Source: Olivibacter sp036959255 (lineage in GTDB: Bacteria > Bacteroidota > Bacteroidia > Sphingobacteriales > Sphingobacteriaceae). From it: a stretch of DNA of 64,000 nucleotides. Made by a program: the position numbers and the translations under genes. The notes below the pieces were generated by a model, which was given only the letters and a program-made list of their open reading frames with translations, made no database searches and was not told where the DNA came from. The first letter of the stretch is position 1; each line of letters begins with the position of its first letter. The stretch spans positions 372,001 to 436,000 of the forward strand of contig NZ_JAWMTI010000004.1 of NCBI RefSeq assembly GCF_036959255.1, read 5' to 3'. Below are positions 50,278 to 59,258 of this stretch, one piece after another.

Positions 50278-51852
50278 TTACTGTTGATTTTCTAAATATT
50301 CTTTAAGATTCGATATTGTTTCAATATGTAGTGCCTTTGCCAGCTGCTTTGGCATCATAAGTGCATAAGCATTATTAAAGCCGATGGGCCTTAACCAACT
50401 AATTCCATATTTTTTTTCGAATTCCTGCTTTACATAGGCGAAGGTTTTATCCTTATCGCTACTTAAGGAGTCGATCGTTCGTTGGTTTGGTTTTAAGATC
50501 GCCAATAAACCGGTTCCCGTATATTCAGGATAGAGATCAATCTGGTTATTAACCAAGGCATCAAAACAAATTTTCGTTCCCCCAAGCCCTGTTTTAGTAA
50601 CCACTTCATAATCCGTGAAACCTTTTATTAATTGACTATATAGGTTTGCCAAAATATATTGTTCTCCAAAAATTTTAGAGCCCAAGCGTATTGTGCCGTT
50701 TTTTTTACCAAGTCTTTGTTTCCAAAGTCCCTGAGCCTTTAAAAAATCGCTGGCTACCCTTTCCGGTGATTGATGAAGGTGATCAACACGATAATTCAGG
50801 TCCGTCATCACACTATCATTTATTTTTCCTGCTAGTAAATTCAGGGTTTCTTCCAGTGAAGGAAACTTTTGCAAAGCCTGGTTCCGAACAATAGGTGCGG
50901 CATAATAAGGAGGAAAAATACCTTGGTCATCCCTTAGAACAGTTAAATCATAGGCTTTTAAACGCCCATCTGTTGAATAGCCACTAATGACGTCCAGTTG
51001 TTTTTCATAAGCAGCTTTATACATCACGGCGTCATTAATGACAACCGTATGTATTTTTAAACCATAGATCTTTTCAAGACCTACGTTCCCATCCTGACGT
51101 CCCATAAATTCGGGTGTAAATCCAGCGGTAAGTTTTGTCCCGTAGCTATTAGGAATAAAATAGAGCGTACTTAATAAAATAAAGAGTGCAGGCATAGCGA
51201 TGATCACTCTTTTAATTTTCTTAAAGCCTAATTTTTGTATGCGTGAAAGGCAAAAATCAAAGAGCAGCGCTAGCAAAGCAGCAGGTATGGCTCCGCTGAG
51301 AATCATGTTTGTGTTGTTCAACGAAATTCCACCAAAGATAAATTCGCCTAGACCACCGGCGGCAATATAAGAAGCTAATGTAGCTACCCCCACATTAATG
51401 ACCGTTGCTGTACGTATTCCCGCTAAAATAACAGGCATTGCAAGTGGCAATTCAACCTGTAAAAGAATTTGCTGTTTATCAAGACCTAATGCGGTAGCTG
51501 CCTCGTTAACGTTTGGATCGATACCGGTGATACCGGTATAGGTATTGCGGATAATCGGGAGGAGAGCATACAGAAATAATGCGACAATAGCTGGTTTAAC
51601 GCCTATCCCCAATAGCGGAATTAAAAATCCTAATAAGGCAATGCTTGGTATGGTTTGCAAAATACCTGCAATGCCTAAAATAGTACCCGATAAATTCCGG
51701 TTTCGAACAATTAAAATACCTAAGGGCAACCCCACCAGAACAGCTAGTACTAAAGAGATAAATGTTAACCCGATATGCTGTAGGGTTTGAATCAACAGTT
51801 TGTCTGACTGTTGCCACATAAAATTCCAGAGCGTCTGTTGTTCTTCGTTCAT
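50278..51852 (-). CDS. ABC importer permease fused to a circularly permuted substrate-binding domain (EgtU/OpuC-like)
   Basis: 524 residues. Residues ~1-235 are a permease of the glycine betaine/choline/ergothioneine type (about six helices, EAATALGLDKQQILLQVELPLAMPVILAGIR coupling loop). Residues ~240-378 match the C-terminal half of OpuAC-type binding proteins (GFTPEFMGRQDG, DVISGYSTDGRLKAYDL, IFPPYYAAPIVR, INDSVMTDLNYRVD). Residues ~386-524 match the N-terminal half (IRLGSKIFGEQYILANL, DLYPEYTGTGLL, GFNNAYALMMPKQLA, ETISNLKEYLE). In the usual protein the order is reversed, so the domain is circularly permuted in the hinge. Both lobes are complete. The operon with egtB and egtD points to ergothioneine or hercynine as the ligand. 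Overlaps the ATPase gene by 4 bp. Confidence 0.88.
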   Translation of the reverse strand: MNEEQQTLWNFMWQQSDKLLIQTLQHIGLTFISLVLAVLVGLPLGILIVRNRNLSGTILGIAGILQTIPSIALLGFLIPLLGIGVKPAIVALFLYALLPIIRNTYTGITGIDPNVNEAATALGLDKQQILLQVELPLAMPVILAGIRTATVINVGVATLASYIAAGGLGEFIFGGISLNNTNMILSGAIPAALLALLFDFCLSRIQKLGFKKIKRVIIAMPALFILLSTLYFIPNSYGTKLTAGFTPEFMGRQDGNVGLEKIYGLKIHTVVINDAVMYKAAYEKQLDVISGYSTDGRLKAYDLTVLRDDQGIFPPYYAAPIVRNQALQKFPSLEETLNLLAGKINDSVMTDLNYRVDHLHQSPERVASDFLKAQGLWKQRLGKKNGTIRLGSKIFGEQYILANLYSQLIKGFTDYEVVTKTGLGGTKICFDALVNNQIDLYPEYTGTGLLAILKPNQRTIDSLSSDKDKTFAYVKQEFEKKYGISWLRPIGFNNAYALMMPKQLAKALHIETISNLKEYLENQQ

Positions 51853-52811
51853 GCAGCGATATTTTTCTTATATTGATAAATAGCCGACATTAACTGTTCA
51901 AATCCGACAAGCCTCGATTCTTTTTTCCGGTGATCCGTGATTTGAAGTGCTTCGATGTTGTGGCCCTGCAGGTGTTCCAGTGTTTGCCATATATTGGTTT
52001 CTGATGAAAGCGTATTATCACCATTTGTTTGATCAACTACGGGAAGCCAGTTCCATAAGTCTTTCAACTGTATTGTTTGCAGTTCCAGTTGGAGACGATG
52101 CTCTTGGAGAAAGTTAACTACCAATGAATTGGAAGGTTTAAATAGTAGGTCCCTGGGTTGACCAATTTGCACAATGGTTCCTTTGTCCATCAGGCAGATC
52201 TGATCACCCAAAATAAAAGCCTCTTGTATATCATGTGTAACCATTATAATGGTTTTTCTTTTTAACTCATCCAAGGCCATAAATTCTTCTTGTATTTTTG
52301 CTCGGGTGACATTGTCCAGCGCGCCGAAAGGTTCATCCATAAGTAAAATAGGGGGATGCGCGGCCAGGGCTCTAGCTAGTCCTACGCGCTGCTGTTGACC
52401 ACCGCTTAATTCATGGGGATAGCGATTGCGATACGCCAATGGAAGGTGTAACTTTTCCAATAATTCATCTATTCTTGACGCGATCCGCTTTTTATCCCAT
52501 TTCAGTAAATGCGGTACAATGGCTATATTTTGAGCAACTGAATAGTGGGGAAAAAGACCATTGTTCTGTAAGACATAACCGATATTTCGCCGGAGATTAA
52601 CGGCTGATTGATGCAAAACATCCTTTCCATGAATAAGTATTTTTCCCCCGTCTGGTTGAATGAGTCGATTAATCATTTTAAGTGTTGTTGTTTTGCCGCA
52701 ACCGCTTGGACCGAGCAGGATTAAGTTCTCTTCTTCCTCTATTTCTAGAGACAGCCCATTCACAGCCTTTAAGTCGCCAAACGATTTGCTTAAACCCGCT
52801 ATTTTGATCAT
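51849..52811 (-). CDS. ABC importer ATPase (EgtV/OpuCA-like)
   Basis: 320 residues. Walker A GPSGCGKTT (~34-42), Q-loop YVLQNNGLFPHYSVAQNIA, signature LSGGQQQRV, Walker B LLMDEPFGALD and H-loop MVTHD are all intact, with the quaternary-amine-uptake family features. The C-terminal ~90 residues are not the two CBS domains of OpuAA; at most a degenerate single CBS is left (SRLVGFEQLMSAI). It energises the permease encoded by the next gene (4-bp overlap) and starts 6 bp behind the flavoprotein gene. Confidence 0.9.
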   Translation of the reverse strand: MIKIAGLSKSFGDLKAVNGLSLEIEEEENLILLGPSGCGKTTTLKMINRLIQPDGGKILIHGKDVLHQSAVNLRRNIGYVLQNNGLFPHYSVAQNIAIVPHLLKWDKKRIASRIDELLEKLHLPLAYRNRYPHELSGGQQQRVGLARALAAHPPILLMDEPFGALDNVTRAKIQEEFMALDELKRKTIIMVTHDIQEAFILGDQICLMDKGTIVQIGQPRDLLFKPSNSLVVNFLQEHRLQLELQTIQLKDLWNWLPVVDQTNGDNTLSSETNIWQTLEHLQGHNIEALQITDHRKKESRLVGFEQLMSAIYQYKKNIAA

Positions 52812-52817
52812 AAATCT

Positions 52818-54206
52818 CTAGTCTAATGTCATAAAGAGGTTGTTCAGCGATTCCGCATAAAGAGGATGTGCAAAAACGCCGTAACGTATACGGTCATAGG
52901 TGATTTTACCTTCCATTGCCATCTGTAAAATAGACATGATTTCTCCTCCTTGTGCTGCCAAAATGCAGGCCCCCAGTATTCGCTTAGTTTTAGCATCTAC
53001 AATGGCTTTCATGAAGCCACGTGTATCGCCTGTTTCTACCGCACGGGCCACCTGTGTCATCGGTAATTTTGCAATTTTAACATTTAGCCCTTGCTTTTTG
53101 GCCTCGGCTTCGCTCAGGCCGATGCGTCCCAATTGTGGGTCGGTAAACATGCAATAAGGGATTGGCCGGTTCCGTATTGTATAGTTTTTATTTTCAATGA
53201 GATTGCGATATACAATGGTATAGTCGTTATAGGATATGTGTGTGAATGCCGGTCCGCCTTTAACGTCTCCTAAGGCATAAATACCTTTTACATTGGTTTC
53301 GAGTTTGCTATTTACCTTGATATAGCCATGGGGGTCGAGCTTTATACCGGTGTTATCAAGGTGAAGGGAAGCAGTTTGAGGAATACGCCCTACTGCAATC
53401 AATACATGACTCGAAATAATTTTCCGCTTTTTACCATTCATTTGAATGGTCGTAGCGATTTCTTTTTGTGCTTGTTTTTTGAATAAGATAGTTTCTGCAT
53501 TGGTTACAATTTCAATCCCTTCCGCTTTCAAAATGTTTTGCATTTCTTCAGATACATCTCGATCCTCGCGTGGTACAATCCTTGGCGACTTTTCCAATAT
53601 GGTTACTTTACTGCCAAAACGACGAAACATTTGGCCATACTCAAGACCAATATAGTTGCCACCGATAATCAACAAATGTTCTGGTATGTGATCCAATTCA
53701 AGCATGCTGGTTGAGGTAAGAAAACTAATCGAATCTAAACCCTCGATTTCCGGAATTAAAGCAGAGGTACCTGTATTTAAAAAGAATAAGTCTGCCTTCA
53801 GCGTTTGTTGAGATCCGGTATCAGCAGTCACAAGAATAGTTTTGTAGTCCGTAAAAGTCGCTTCACCGAAAATAACCGTTAGATTTTTAGTTTTCTCCAG
53901 TGATTTCTGATTCCCATTCCGCGCGTTTTCAACAATTCGATCCTTACGTCTCTTGATAAAGGGCATATCTATTTTATAATCCTTGATCAAGATACCCAGA
54001 TCGATACTTTTCTGGGCATCATAGGCTGCTTTTGCAGAGGCTATCCATGTTTTGGTGGGAGTGCAACCATCATTTATGCAAGTACCGCCAATCCATCTTT
54101 TCTCAACGATTGCCACTTTTTTTCCGTTGTTCGCCAGTTTTTTGGCTAAGGGAACACCCGCTTGTCCGGAGCCAATAATGATGGCATCATATTGTCTAGT
54201 CTTCAT
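52818..54206 (-). CDS. class I FAD pyridine nucleotide-disulfide oxidoreductase (mercuric reductase-like)
   Basis: 462 residues from the ATG at 54206. FAD motif AIIIGSGQAGVPLAKKLA, redox-active disulfide GGTCINDGCTPTKTW, the second dinucleotide motif LIIGGNYIGLEYGQMFRRFG, YALGDVKGGPAFTHISYND and the C-terminal FAHPLYAESLNNL (base His of the dimer interface). It therefore can carry out NAD(P)H-dependent disulfide reduction. No N-terminal HMA domain and no second C-terminal Cys pair as in MerA are seen, so mercury is unlikely. First gene of the ergothioneine operon. A 29-residue upstream extension to 54293 is not conserved. A role as reductase of ergothioneine disulfide or another low-molecular-weight disulfide is my inference. 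Confidence 0.9.
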   Translation of the reverse strand: MKTRQYDAIIIGSGQAGVPLAKKLANNGKKVAIVEKRWIGGTCINDGCTPTKTWIASAKAAYDAQKSIDLGILIKDYKIDMPFIKRRKDRIVENARNGNQKSLEKTKNLTVIFGEATFTDYKTILVTADTGSQQTLKADLFFLNTGTSALIPEIEGLDSISFLTSTSMLELDHIPEHLLIIGGNYIGLEYGQMFRRFGSKVTILEKSPRIVPREDRDVSEEMQNILKAEGIEIVTNAETILFKKQAQKEIATTIQMNGKKRKIISSHVLIAVGRIPQTASLHLDNTGIKLDPHGYIKVNSKLETNVKGIYALGDVKGGPAFTHISYNDYTIVYRNLIENKNYTIRNRPIPYCMFTDPQLGRIGLSEAEAKKQGLNVKIAKLPMTQVARAVETGDTRGFMKAIVDAKTKRILGACILAAQGGEIMSILQMAMEGKITYDRIRYGVFAHPLYAESLNNLFMTLD

Positions 54207-54340
54207 ATATATTGGTTTCTTGGTGCTTGAAGGACTGCAATCACCTTCATTCCTAACAAGAAAGCGCTTAAATGGTTTGAGAAAACAAGCCAAAGGCTTA
54301 ATTTTCTAGGTCTCCGATTATGTATTTACTGTAATTTCCC

Positions 54341-54348
54341 TACTTTTG
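54341..54348 (+). promoter_or_regulatory. -7 element of the OYE gene
   Basis: TACTTTTG, exact TAnnTTTG, about 50 nt before the ATG at 54401. The gap is shared with the divergent ergothioneine operon. The -33 region has no clear TTG. Confidence 0.4.
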
Positions 54349-54400
54349 GATAGAGGCCGGTATAAATGCCTTTTTCGTACTCATCAATTATCGTATCGCT

Positions 54401-55468
54401 ATGTCAAAATTGCTCAGCCCGCTTATAATAAGAGGTGTTACCTTAAAAAATCGAATTATAGTTTCTCCCATGTGCCAATATTCAGCAATCAATGGATTGG
54501 CAAATGATTGGCATTTAGTCCATCTGGGAAGCCGAGCAGTGGGTGGTGCAGCTTTAGTTATGGTTGAAGCCACAGCGGTATCCGCCGAGGGTAGAATATC
54601 TCCGGACGACTTAGGGTTATGGAACGACGAACAAGTAGAAAAGCTTCTCCAGATCACTTCATTCATTAAAAATCAGCAGTCGGTGCCGGGTATTCAACTC
54701 TCGCATGCGGGTCGTAAGGCGAGCACAACAGCACCGTGGAAGGGCAGAGGTAAGGTTGCGGTAGAAGACGGAGGCTGGCAGCCCGTGGCTCCCTCAGCGA
54801 TTGCCTTCGCAGATCATTATGCGGTACCCCTTGAATTGGAGAAAGACGGGGTCGATGTGGTCATAGCCGATTTCAAAAGTGCTACTGAACGTGCATTGCG
54901 TGCCGGTTTCGAACTTATCGAAATACATGCTGCCCATGGGTATTTGCTGCATCAATTTTTATCGCCTTTGAGTAATCTTCGGCAGGATGAATATGGAGGT
55001 AGTTTTGATAATCGCATTCGTTTGCTGTTGGAAGTTGTGGATGCGATAAGATCTCTGGTACCGAAAGATTTTCCTTTATTTGTAAGAATTTCAGCCAGCG
55101 ATTGGGCTGATGGGGGATGGGATTTAAAACAGTCGATACAATTGGCATCTATTCTCAAAGCCCGGGGCGTCGATCTGCTGGATGTATCCAGTGGCGGCCT
55201 CGTATCTTATCAAAAAATTTCGGTTGGTCCGGCCTACCAATTGCCCTTTGCATCCAAAATCAAGAAGGACACGGGTATATTAACCTCAACTGTCGGACTC
55301 ATCACCAATGCAATGCAAGCTGAAACCATTCTTGTCAATGAAGATGCCGATCTAATAGCGATGGCGCGCGAACTTTTGCGAAACCCTTATTTCCCATTAC
55401 AGGCTGCTCATGAGCTTGGGGATACGATCGAATGGCCCATTCAATATGAACGAGCCAAACTAAATTAA
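54401..55468 (+). CDS. namA: NADPH dehydrogenase, old yellow enzyme family (NamA/YqjM-like)
   Basis: 355 residues of an FMN TIM barrel that reduces activated C=C bonds with NADPH. The YqjM subgroup features are present: NRIIVSPMCQYSA (FMN-binding Cys26-like position), HLGSRAVGGAALVMVEATAV, GIQLSHAGRKAS (active His), HAAHGYLLHQFLSPLSNLRQDEYGGSFDNR, VRISASDWADGG and LLDVSSGGL. Linked in other bacteria to oxidative or electrophile stress. It is divergent from the ergothioneine operon across 194 bp, so both units may share redox control; that is inference. Confidence 0.92.
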   Translation: MSKLLSPLIIRGVTLKNRIIVSPMCQYSAINGLANDWHLVHLGSRAVGGAALVMVEATAVSAEGRISPDDLGLWNDEQVEKLLQITSFIKNQQSVPGIQLSHAGRKASTTAPWKGRGKVAVEDGGWQPVAPSAIAFADHYAVPLELEKDGVDVVIADFKSATERALRAGFELIEIHAAHGYLLHQFLSPLSNLRQDEYGGSFDNRIRLLLEVVDAIRSLVPKDFPLFVRISASDWADGGWDLKQSIQLASILKARGVDLLDVSSGGLVSYQKISVGPAYQLPFASKIKKDTGILTSTVGLITNAMQAETILVNEDADLIAMARELLRNPYFPLQAAHELGDTIEWPIQYERAKLN

Positions 55469-55502
55469 TAAGGATTGAATAGCTTCAATTTTAACATAAT
55501 AG

Positions 55503-56615
55503 CTAGTGGCGATGCTTTGAAGCCAGTTTTTTAAGGTATAGTAAAAAGCCGGTGATGCTGAGCAAACCTGGCGTCAAACCAATGAACACATAAAGTACCC
55601 GAATAGGCAGACCACCAAAATTACCCGCATGAAGCGGTAAAACCAGTGCGCGACACTTTTCCGGAAAAGATAGTTTATCAGACATCTGTATACGTTCTAT
55701 CGTTCCACTTTTTACATTCAAGCTAATACCACTGGCGGCCTTTCCAAAAAAGGGATTATCTTCAGGTAAGTTCCCACGTATTGCGAAACCACGCCCTGGT
55801 TGAGTGGGTATATATACTGAATGCGCTTTGAGCCGTGGCAGCGTACGACTGGCTTTCGCATACAGACTGTCTATAGACAAGACATCGGTTAGGTTGGGAG
55901 GATTCACCTGCCGCTTCGCATGCCATGTATGCGCGTCAAAAGCAAACAAGTTGAGCCAGAAACCCGTAAAAAAAATAACCGCATTGAATATTAAAGACCA
56001 AACACCAACAATCCGGTGAAGATCCGAGCTTAGCATTCGTTTATTATGCCATCGGATCGATTTTTTAAAACACAATACCTTCCATACCTGTTTTCGATAA
56101 ATTAGTATACCGGTAAGAATGGATATGAGCATTGTTATTCCGAGCACTGCAGTTAGTAAAGTACCTGGCATGCCAAAATGGAAGGAGAAATGAAATTGAA
56201 ACAACCATTGCATAAAACCTGCCTGCCACTGGTCGTAGCGCCCTTCGCGTATAATGTGGCCTGTATAAGGGTCGATCGTTAATACAGCGAGATCGTAGGT
56301 GTGTATTTTACCGTCATTGAGATACAAACGATAATTATAAGCTTCATCCGATGCGGCCTGCGGATTCAGCCAAGCGATGCCGCTAAGCCGGGGATATTTA
56401 GCGGTGATTTGATGATAGATACGATCGAGCGACATTTTTGATCTTGTCTCCTGTACGTGAAAAAGCTGTCGATTCGTATATTGATCAAGCTCTTCCATAA
56501 AAACCAACGCTGATCCGCTCAAGCCCAATAAAATCAGAAAAACACCGGTTACCAATCCGGTTATGCCGTGCAAACGAAAAAGCCAGCGGAGTAATTTATT
56601 TTTTGTTGACATCAC
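55503..56615 (-). CDS. PepSY-associated membrane protein (iron-siderophore reductase-like)
   Basis: 370 residues with four membrane helices: RLHGITGLVTGVFLILLGLSG, LLTAVLGITMLISILTGILIY, VWSLIFNAVIFFTGFWLNLF and VFIGLTPGLLSITGFLLYL. PepSY_TM hallmarks are the histidines near the helices (RLHGITG, FHFSFHFGMPG, LHRIVGVW, LHAGNFGGLP). Such proteins reduce ferric siderophores or bind heme for transport. It starts at GTG 56615 (overlap of 1 base with the receptor stop) or ATG 56612. Third gene of the siderophore operon. The ~190-residue periplasmic loop is intact. Confidence 0.87.
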   Translation of the reverse strand: MMSTKNKLLRWLFRLHGITGLVTGVFLILLGLSGSALVFMEELDQYTNRQLFHVQETRSKMSLDRIYHQITAKYPRLSGIAWLNPQAASDEAYNYRLYLNDGKIHTYDLAVLTIDPYTGHIIREGRYDQWQAGFMQWLFQFHFSFHFGMPGTLLTAVLGITMLISILTGILIYRKQVWKVLCFKKSIRWHNKRMLSSDLHRIVGVWSLIFNAVIFFTGFWLNLFAFDAHTWHAKRQVNPPNLTDVLSIDSLYAKASRTLPRLKAHSVYIPTQPGRGFAIRGNLPEDNPFFGKAASGISLNVKSGTIERIQMSDKLSFPEKCRALVLPLHAGNFGGLPIRVLYVFIGLTPGLLSITGFLLYLKKLASKHRH

Positions 56616-58753
56616 TAATAAAGCAAGTAATTAATGCCGATTCGAAAATTAAAGGGGTTTCCCAAAGAGGCGGTAACGGTGCGAGAATTACCACCCATAA
56701 AATAATGCGCATTGGTAATATTGTATACATTAAATTGAATGTTACAACGATTACGTTCATAATTGAGCATGGCATCGAGTACAGTGGAAGCGGGTATCAG
56801 AAAATTTTGTGCACTTACAAACCCGACCTGGTTGCTGGTATATCTACCACCCAGGCCTATCCCCAACCCTTTTAGGATGCCTTTCGATAGATTGTACTTG
56901 ATCCAAGCATTGGCCATGTGTTTGGGCGCATTTGCGAAACGGCTGCCCTTGACTCCCAGTGTGTTATCAGATAACAATACATGGTCATTATAAGCATAGC
57001 CAAAAATCAGATTGAAATGACGGATATTCCCTTGTGCAGTAGCCTCTAATCCCTTGCTCCGGGTGCCATCTAAGGCAACCTGTCTATTCGGATTTTCGTC
57101 TGTCGGTGCGGCAGCGAGGATATTTGTATAGTCGATTTGATAGGCCGCAAGCGTAAGCGATAAACGAGAATCAAACCAGGACGATTTGCTGCCTATTTCA
57201 TATTGTTTGGCGGTTCTGGGTGGAAATGGCCCCCCATTTCGTACGGAGTTGGAGGTTTGCGGATTGAAGGAGGTCGTATAACTGCCATAGAAAGAAAGGG
57301 CTTTGAAGGGCGAATAAACTAACCCTACTCGCGGAATCCAGGCTGAAGCATCGGATTCGTTGCCTTGTTCGCTATCGCGTTCGGATAAAGGTACACGCCT
57401 TAAGCTATAGTCATCATAACGTAGGGATAGCAATAAGATTAAATCTTTATACTGTATCTGATCCTGTATATAGGAGCCGATTAGATGGATACGTTCTTTA
57501 TTATCATCATAATAGTCGACTTCAGGATTAGACGAAGGTGGATCTAGACTGTAATCGGGATTAAAAATACTGATGCGTTGTGCTGGTGAGTTCCGGTAAT
57601 CATTTTGATGCCATCCGTAATTATTGTAATCTACACCTGTTAAGATATGATGGGTAAATGCGCCTGTTTTTAAGCTGTAATCCAGAAAGGCCGTCGTTTG
57701 CCAATTAAATTGATCGTACAACCAATCTTGAAAGGATCGACTGATTGAATCGTGTTGGATTAAACCGGTTACAATGTGATCGGTATAATCGAACCGACTT
57801 CGCACATAGCGTTGCACGAGCGTAAGTCGTAATTTTTTGCCCAGTTGCTGATCATAACGAAGACTCACAGATGTGTTGTGTGTTTTTCCATAATCGCTCG
57901 GACTTTGGGCTGTTAAATGGTTGGGATAATAATCGAAATCAAAGGTACCATCGGGTCGTGTAAATACATAAGAGCCTCGGTCGTATTGCTGAACGGCTTT
58001 TTCATAAGCATAGTTGACTTCCAGGAGTAATTTACTTGTTGTACTAAACGCGTAAGAGAGGGAGGGAGCGACTAATAAATTGCGCACATCCTGATAATCG
58101 CGAAAACTATTTCCCTGATCATATCCGACAATGCCGCGATAAAGCAATTTTTTATTTTTGCTCAACGGACCTGTTGCATCCAGCGAAAACCGTTTGGCAT
58201 GCCAACTACCATAAAATGCACCCAGTTCCAGTTGAGGTAATGACTGCGGTTTTTTGGTCGTAAAGTTGATGGTGCCTCCCGGGGCATTATTACTGAAAAG
58301 TACGGAAGCGGGTCCTCTTAATACTTCAACTTGTTCAATGTTATAAAGGAGAGGTTGCTGGCTCCATAGATATAGATTTCCGCGTATTCCGTCGAATGTA
58401 ATGACGCCTGCATCGAAAGGGTTATAAAAAGTAAAACCTCTTAAGCTGTAATATCCCATCCCGTTATTAGCCTTTACACCTGTCAAGGTATTGGTCAAAT
58501 CGTTTAAGGTAAAGGCTTGTTTGTCTCGAATAACTTGTTGACCAATGACTTGGATGGATTGGGGCGTTTGCTGCAGCGCGCTGGATGTTCTTGTTACATT
58601 GCTTACGCTATCGATCTGATAACGTTTCTGACGAGCATTGATCAACACTTCGTCTAGTTTTCGGATTGTGTTTGTGTCTATAGGAACTGTTTGTCCTTGA
58701 GCCATTGCTATAGAAGTGAGCAATAACATCAGGATGCTACTCATTGATCTCAT
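56615..58753 (-). CDS. TonB-dependent siderophore receptor
   Basis: 712 residues. A signal peptide (SILMLLLTSIAMAQG) is followed directly by the plug (TSSALQQTPQSIQVIGQQVIRDKQAFTLNDLTNTLTGV, the siderophore-receptor signature, then VEVLRGPASVLFSNNAPGGTINFTTKKPQ) and a 22-stranded barrel ending FNFRIGINYLLY. There is no CarboxypepD_reg domain, unlike the two metal receptors at 29-35 kb. It probably imports a ferric siderophore; FhuA/FoxA-like proteins have this plug. It lies between the small Cys protein and the PepSY-TM gene. The terminal aromatic residue is Tyr rather than Phe. Confidence 0.9.
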   Translation of the reverse strand: MRSMSSILMLLLTSIAMAQGQTVPIDTNTIRKLDEVLINARQKRYQIDSVSNVTRTSSALQQTPQSIQVIGQQVIRDKQAFTLNDLTNTLTGVKANNGMGYYSLRGFTFYNPFDAGVITFDGIRGNLYLWSQQPLLYNIEQVEVLRGPASVLFSNNAPGGTINFTTKKPQSLPQLELGAFYGSWHAKRFSLDATGPLSKNKKLLYRGIVGYDQGNSFRDYQDVRNLLVAPSLSYAFSTTSKLLLEVNYAYEKAVQQYDRGSYVFTRPDGTFDFDYYPNHLTAQSPSDYGKTHNTSVSLRYDQQLGKKLRLTLVQRYVRSRFDYTDHIVTGLIQHDSISRSFQDWLYDQFNWQTTAFLDYSLKTGAFTHHILTGVDYNNYGWHQNDYRNSPAQRISIFNPDYSLDPPSSNPEVDYYDDNKERIHLIGSYIQDQIQYKDLILLLSLRYDDYSLRRVPLSERDSEQGNESDASAWIPRVGLVYSPFKALSFYGSYTTSFNPQTSNSVRNGGPFPPRTAKQYEIGSKSSWFDSRLSLTLAAYQIDYTNILAAAPTDENPNRQVALDGTRSKGLEATAQGNIRHFNLIFGYAYNDHVLLSDNTLGVKGSRFANAPKHMANAWIKYNLSKGILKGLGIGLGGRYTSNQVGFVSAQNFLIPASTVLDAMLNYERNRCNIQFNVYNITNAHYFMGGNSRTVTASLGNPFNFRIGINYLLY

Positions 58754-58860
58754 TATTATATGCTTAATTTAAATCATAAAGAATGGAATACACTCTCGAT
58801 AAGACAAAAGATCGCTTTTGTTATCGGAATAGGTATTCGTATGTCTAAAAAGAAATTAAA

Positions 58861-59250
58861 TTAAGACCGAGGCGGTTTCAATAAAGCAGTATGGTAATTT
58901 GTTGGTGTTCCTTGGCTATAGGCTATCGGAAAGAACTGTTTAATAGGATAAGTTGGTATCGAATTGAGTTTTGGAAGTTGTGGGGTTTGCAGGTAAATGA
59001 TTTCAGCAAGCTGTTTTATCATGTCCTGTTGATGCTCATGTTCCCTTTTTTCAAGCTCTTTCATTTTTTTCATCAATACACACTGTCCATTACATGCCAA
59101 CTCCGGTCGGTTTCGATTGACACAAAGCTCCGTTGCGATATATTGTTGATTTAGTTTGAAAGATACGAACAACCAAAGCCGACCAAAGGGTTGTGTTAAA
59201 ACGACCAATATTAAGAAGCAAATCGTAAGCTTTGATTTTATCGTACGCAT
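58861..59250 (-). CDS. small Cys-motif membrane protein upstream of siderophore receptor
   Basis: 129 residues from the ATG at 59250 (a longer frame reaches 59316). One membrane helix (LTICFLILVVLTQPFGRLWLF) precedes the conserved-looking CVNRNRPELACNGQCVLMKKM motif (three Cys), charged helix KELEKREHEHQQDMIKQ and a C-terminal LLKPPRS. I recall this type next to TonB siderophore receptors in Bacteroidota but no established name. It is 107 bp ahead of the receptor. It may deliver or sense metal at the membrane. The -7 box at 59259-59266 would give a near-leaderless mRNA. Confidence 0.65.
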   Translation of the reverse strand: MRTIKSKLTICFLILVVLTQPFGRLWLFVSFKLNQQYIATELCVNRNRPELACNGQCVLMKKMKELEKREHEHQQDMIKQLAEIIYLQTPQLPKLNSIPTYPIKQFFPIAYSQGTPTNYHTALLKPPRS

Positions 59251-59258
59251 GAATGCTG

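Noticed and set aside
56603..56993. Plus-strand frames of 76-90 codons
   Set aside because: They are antisense to the siderophore receptor barrel region and show no independent support.
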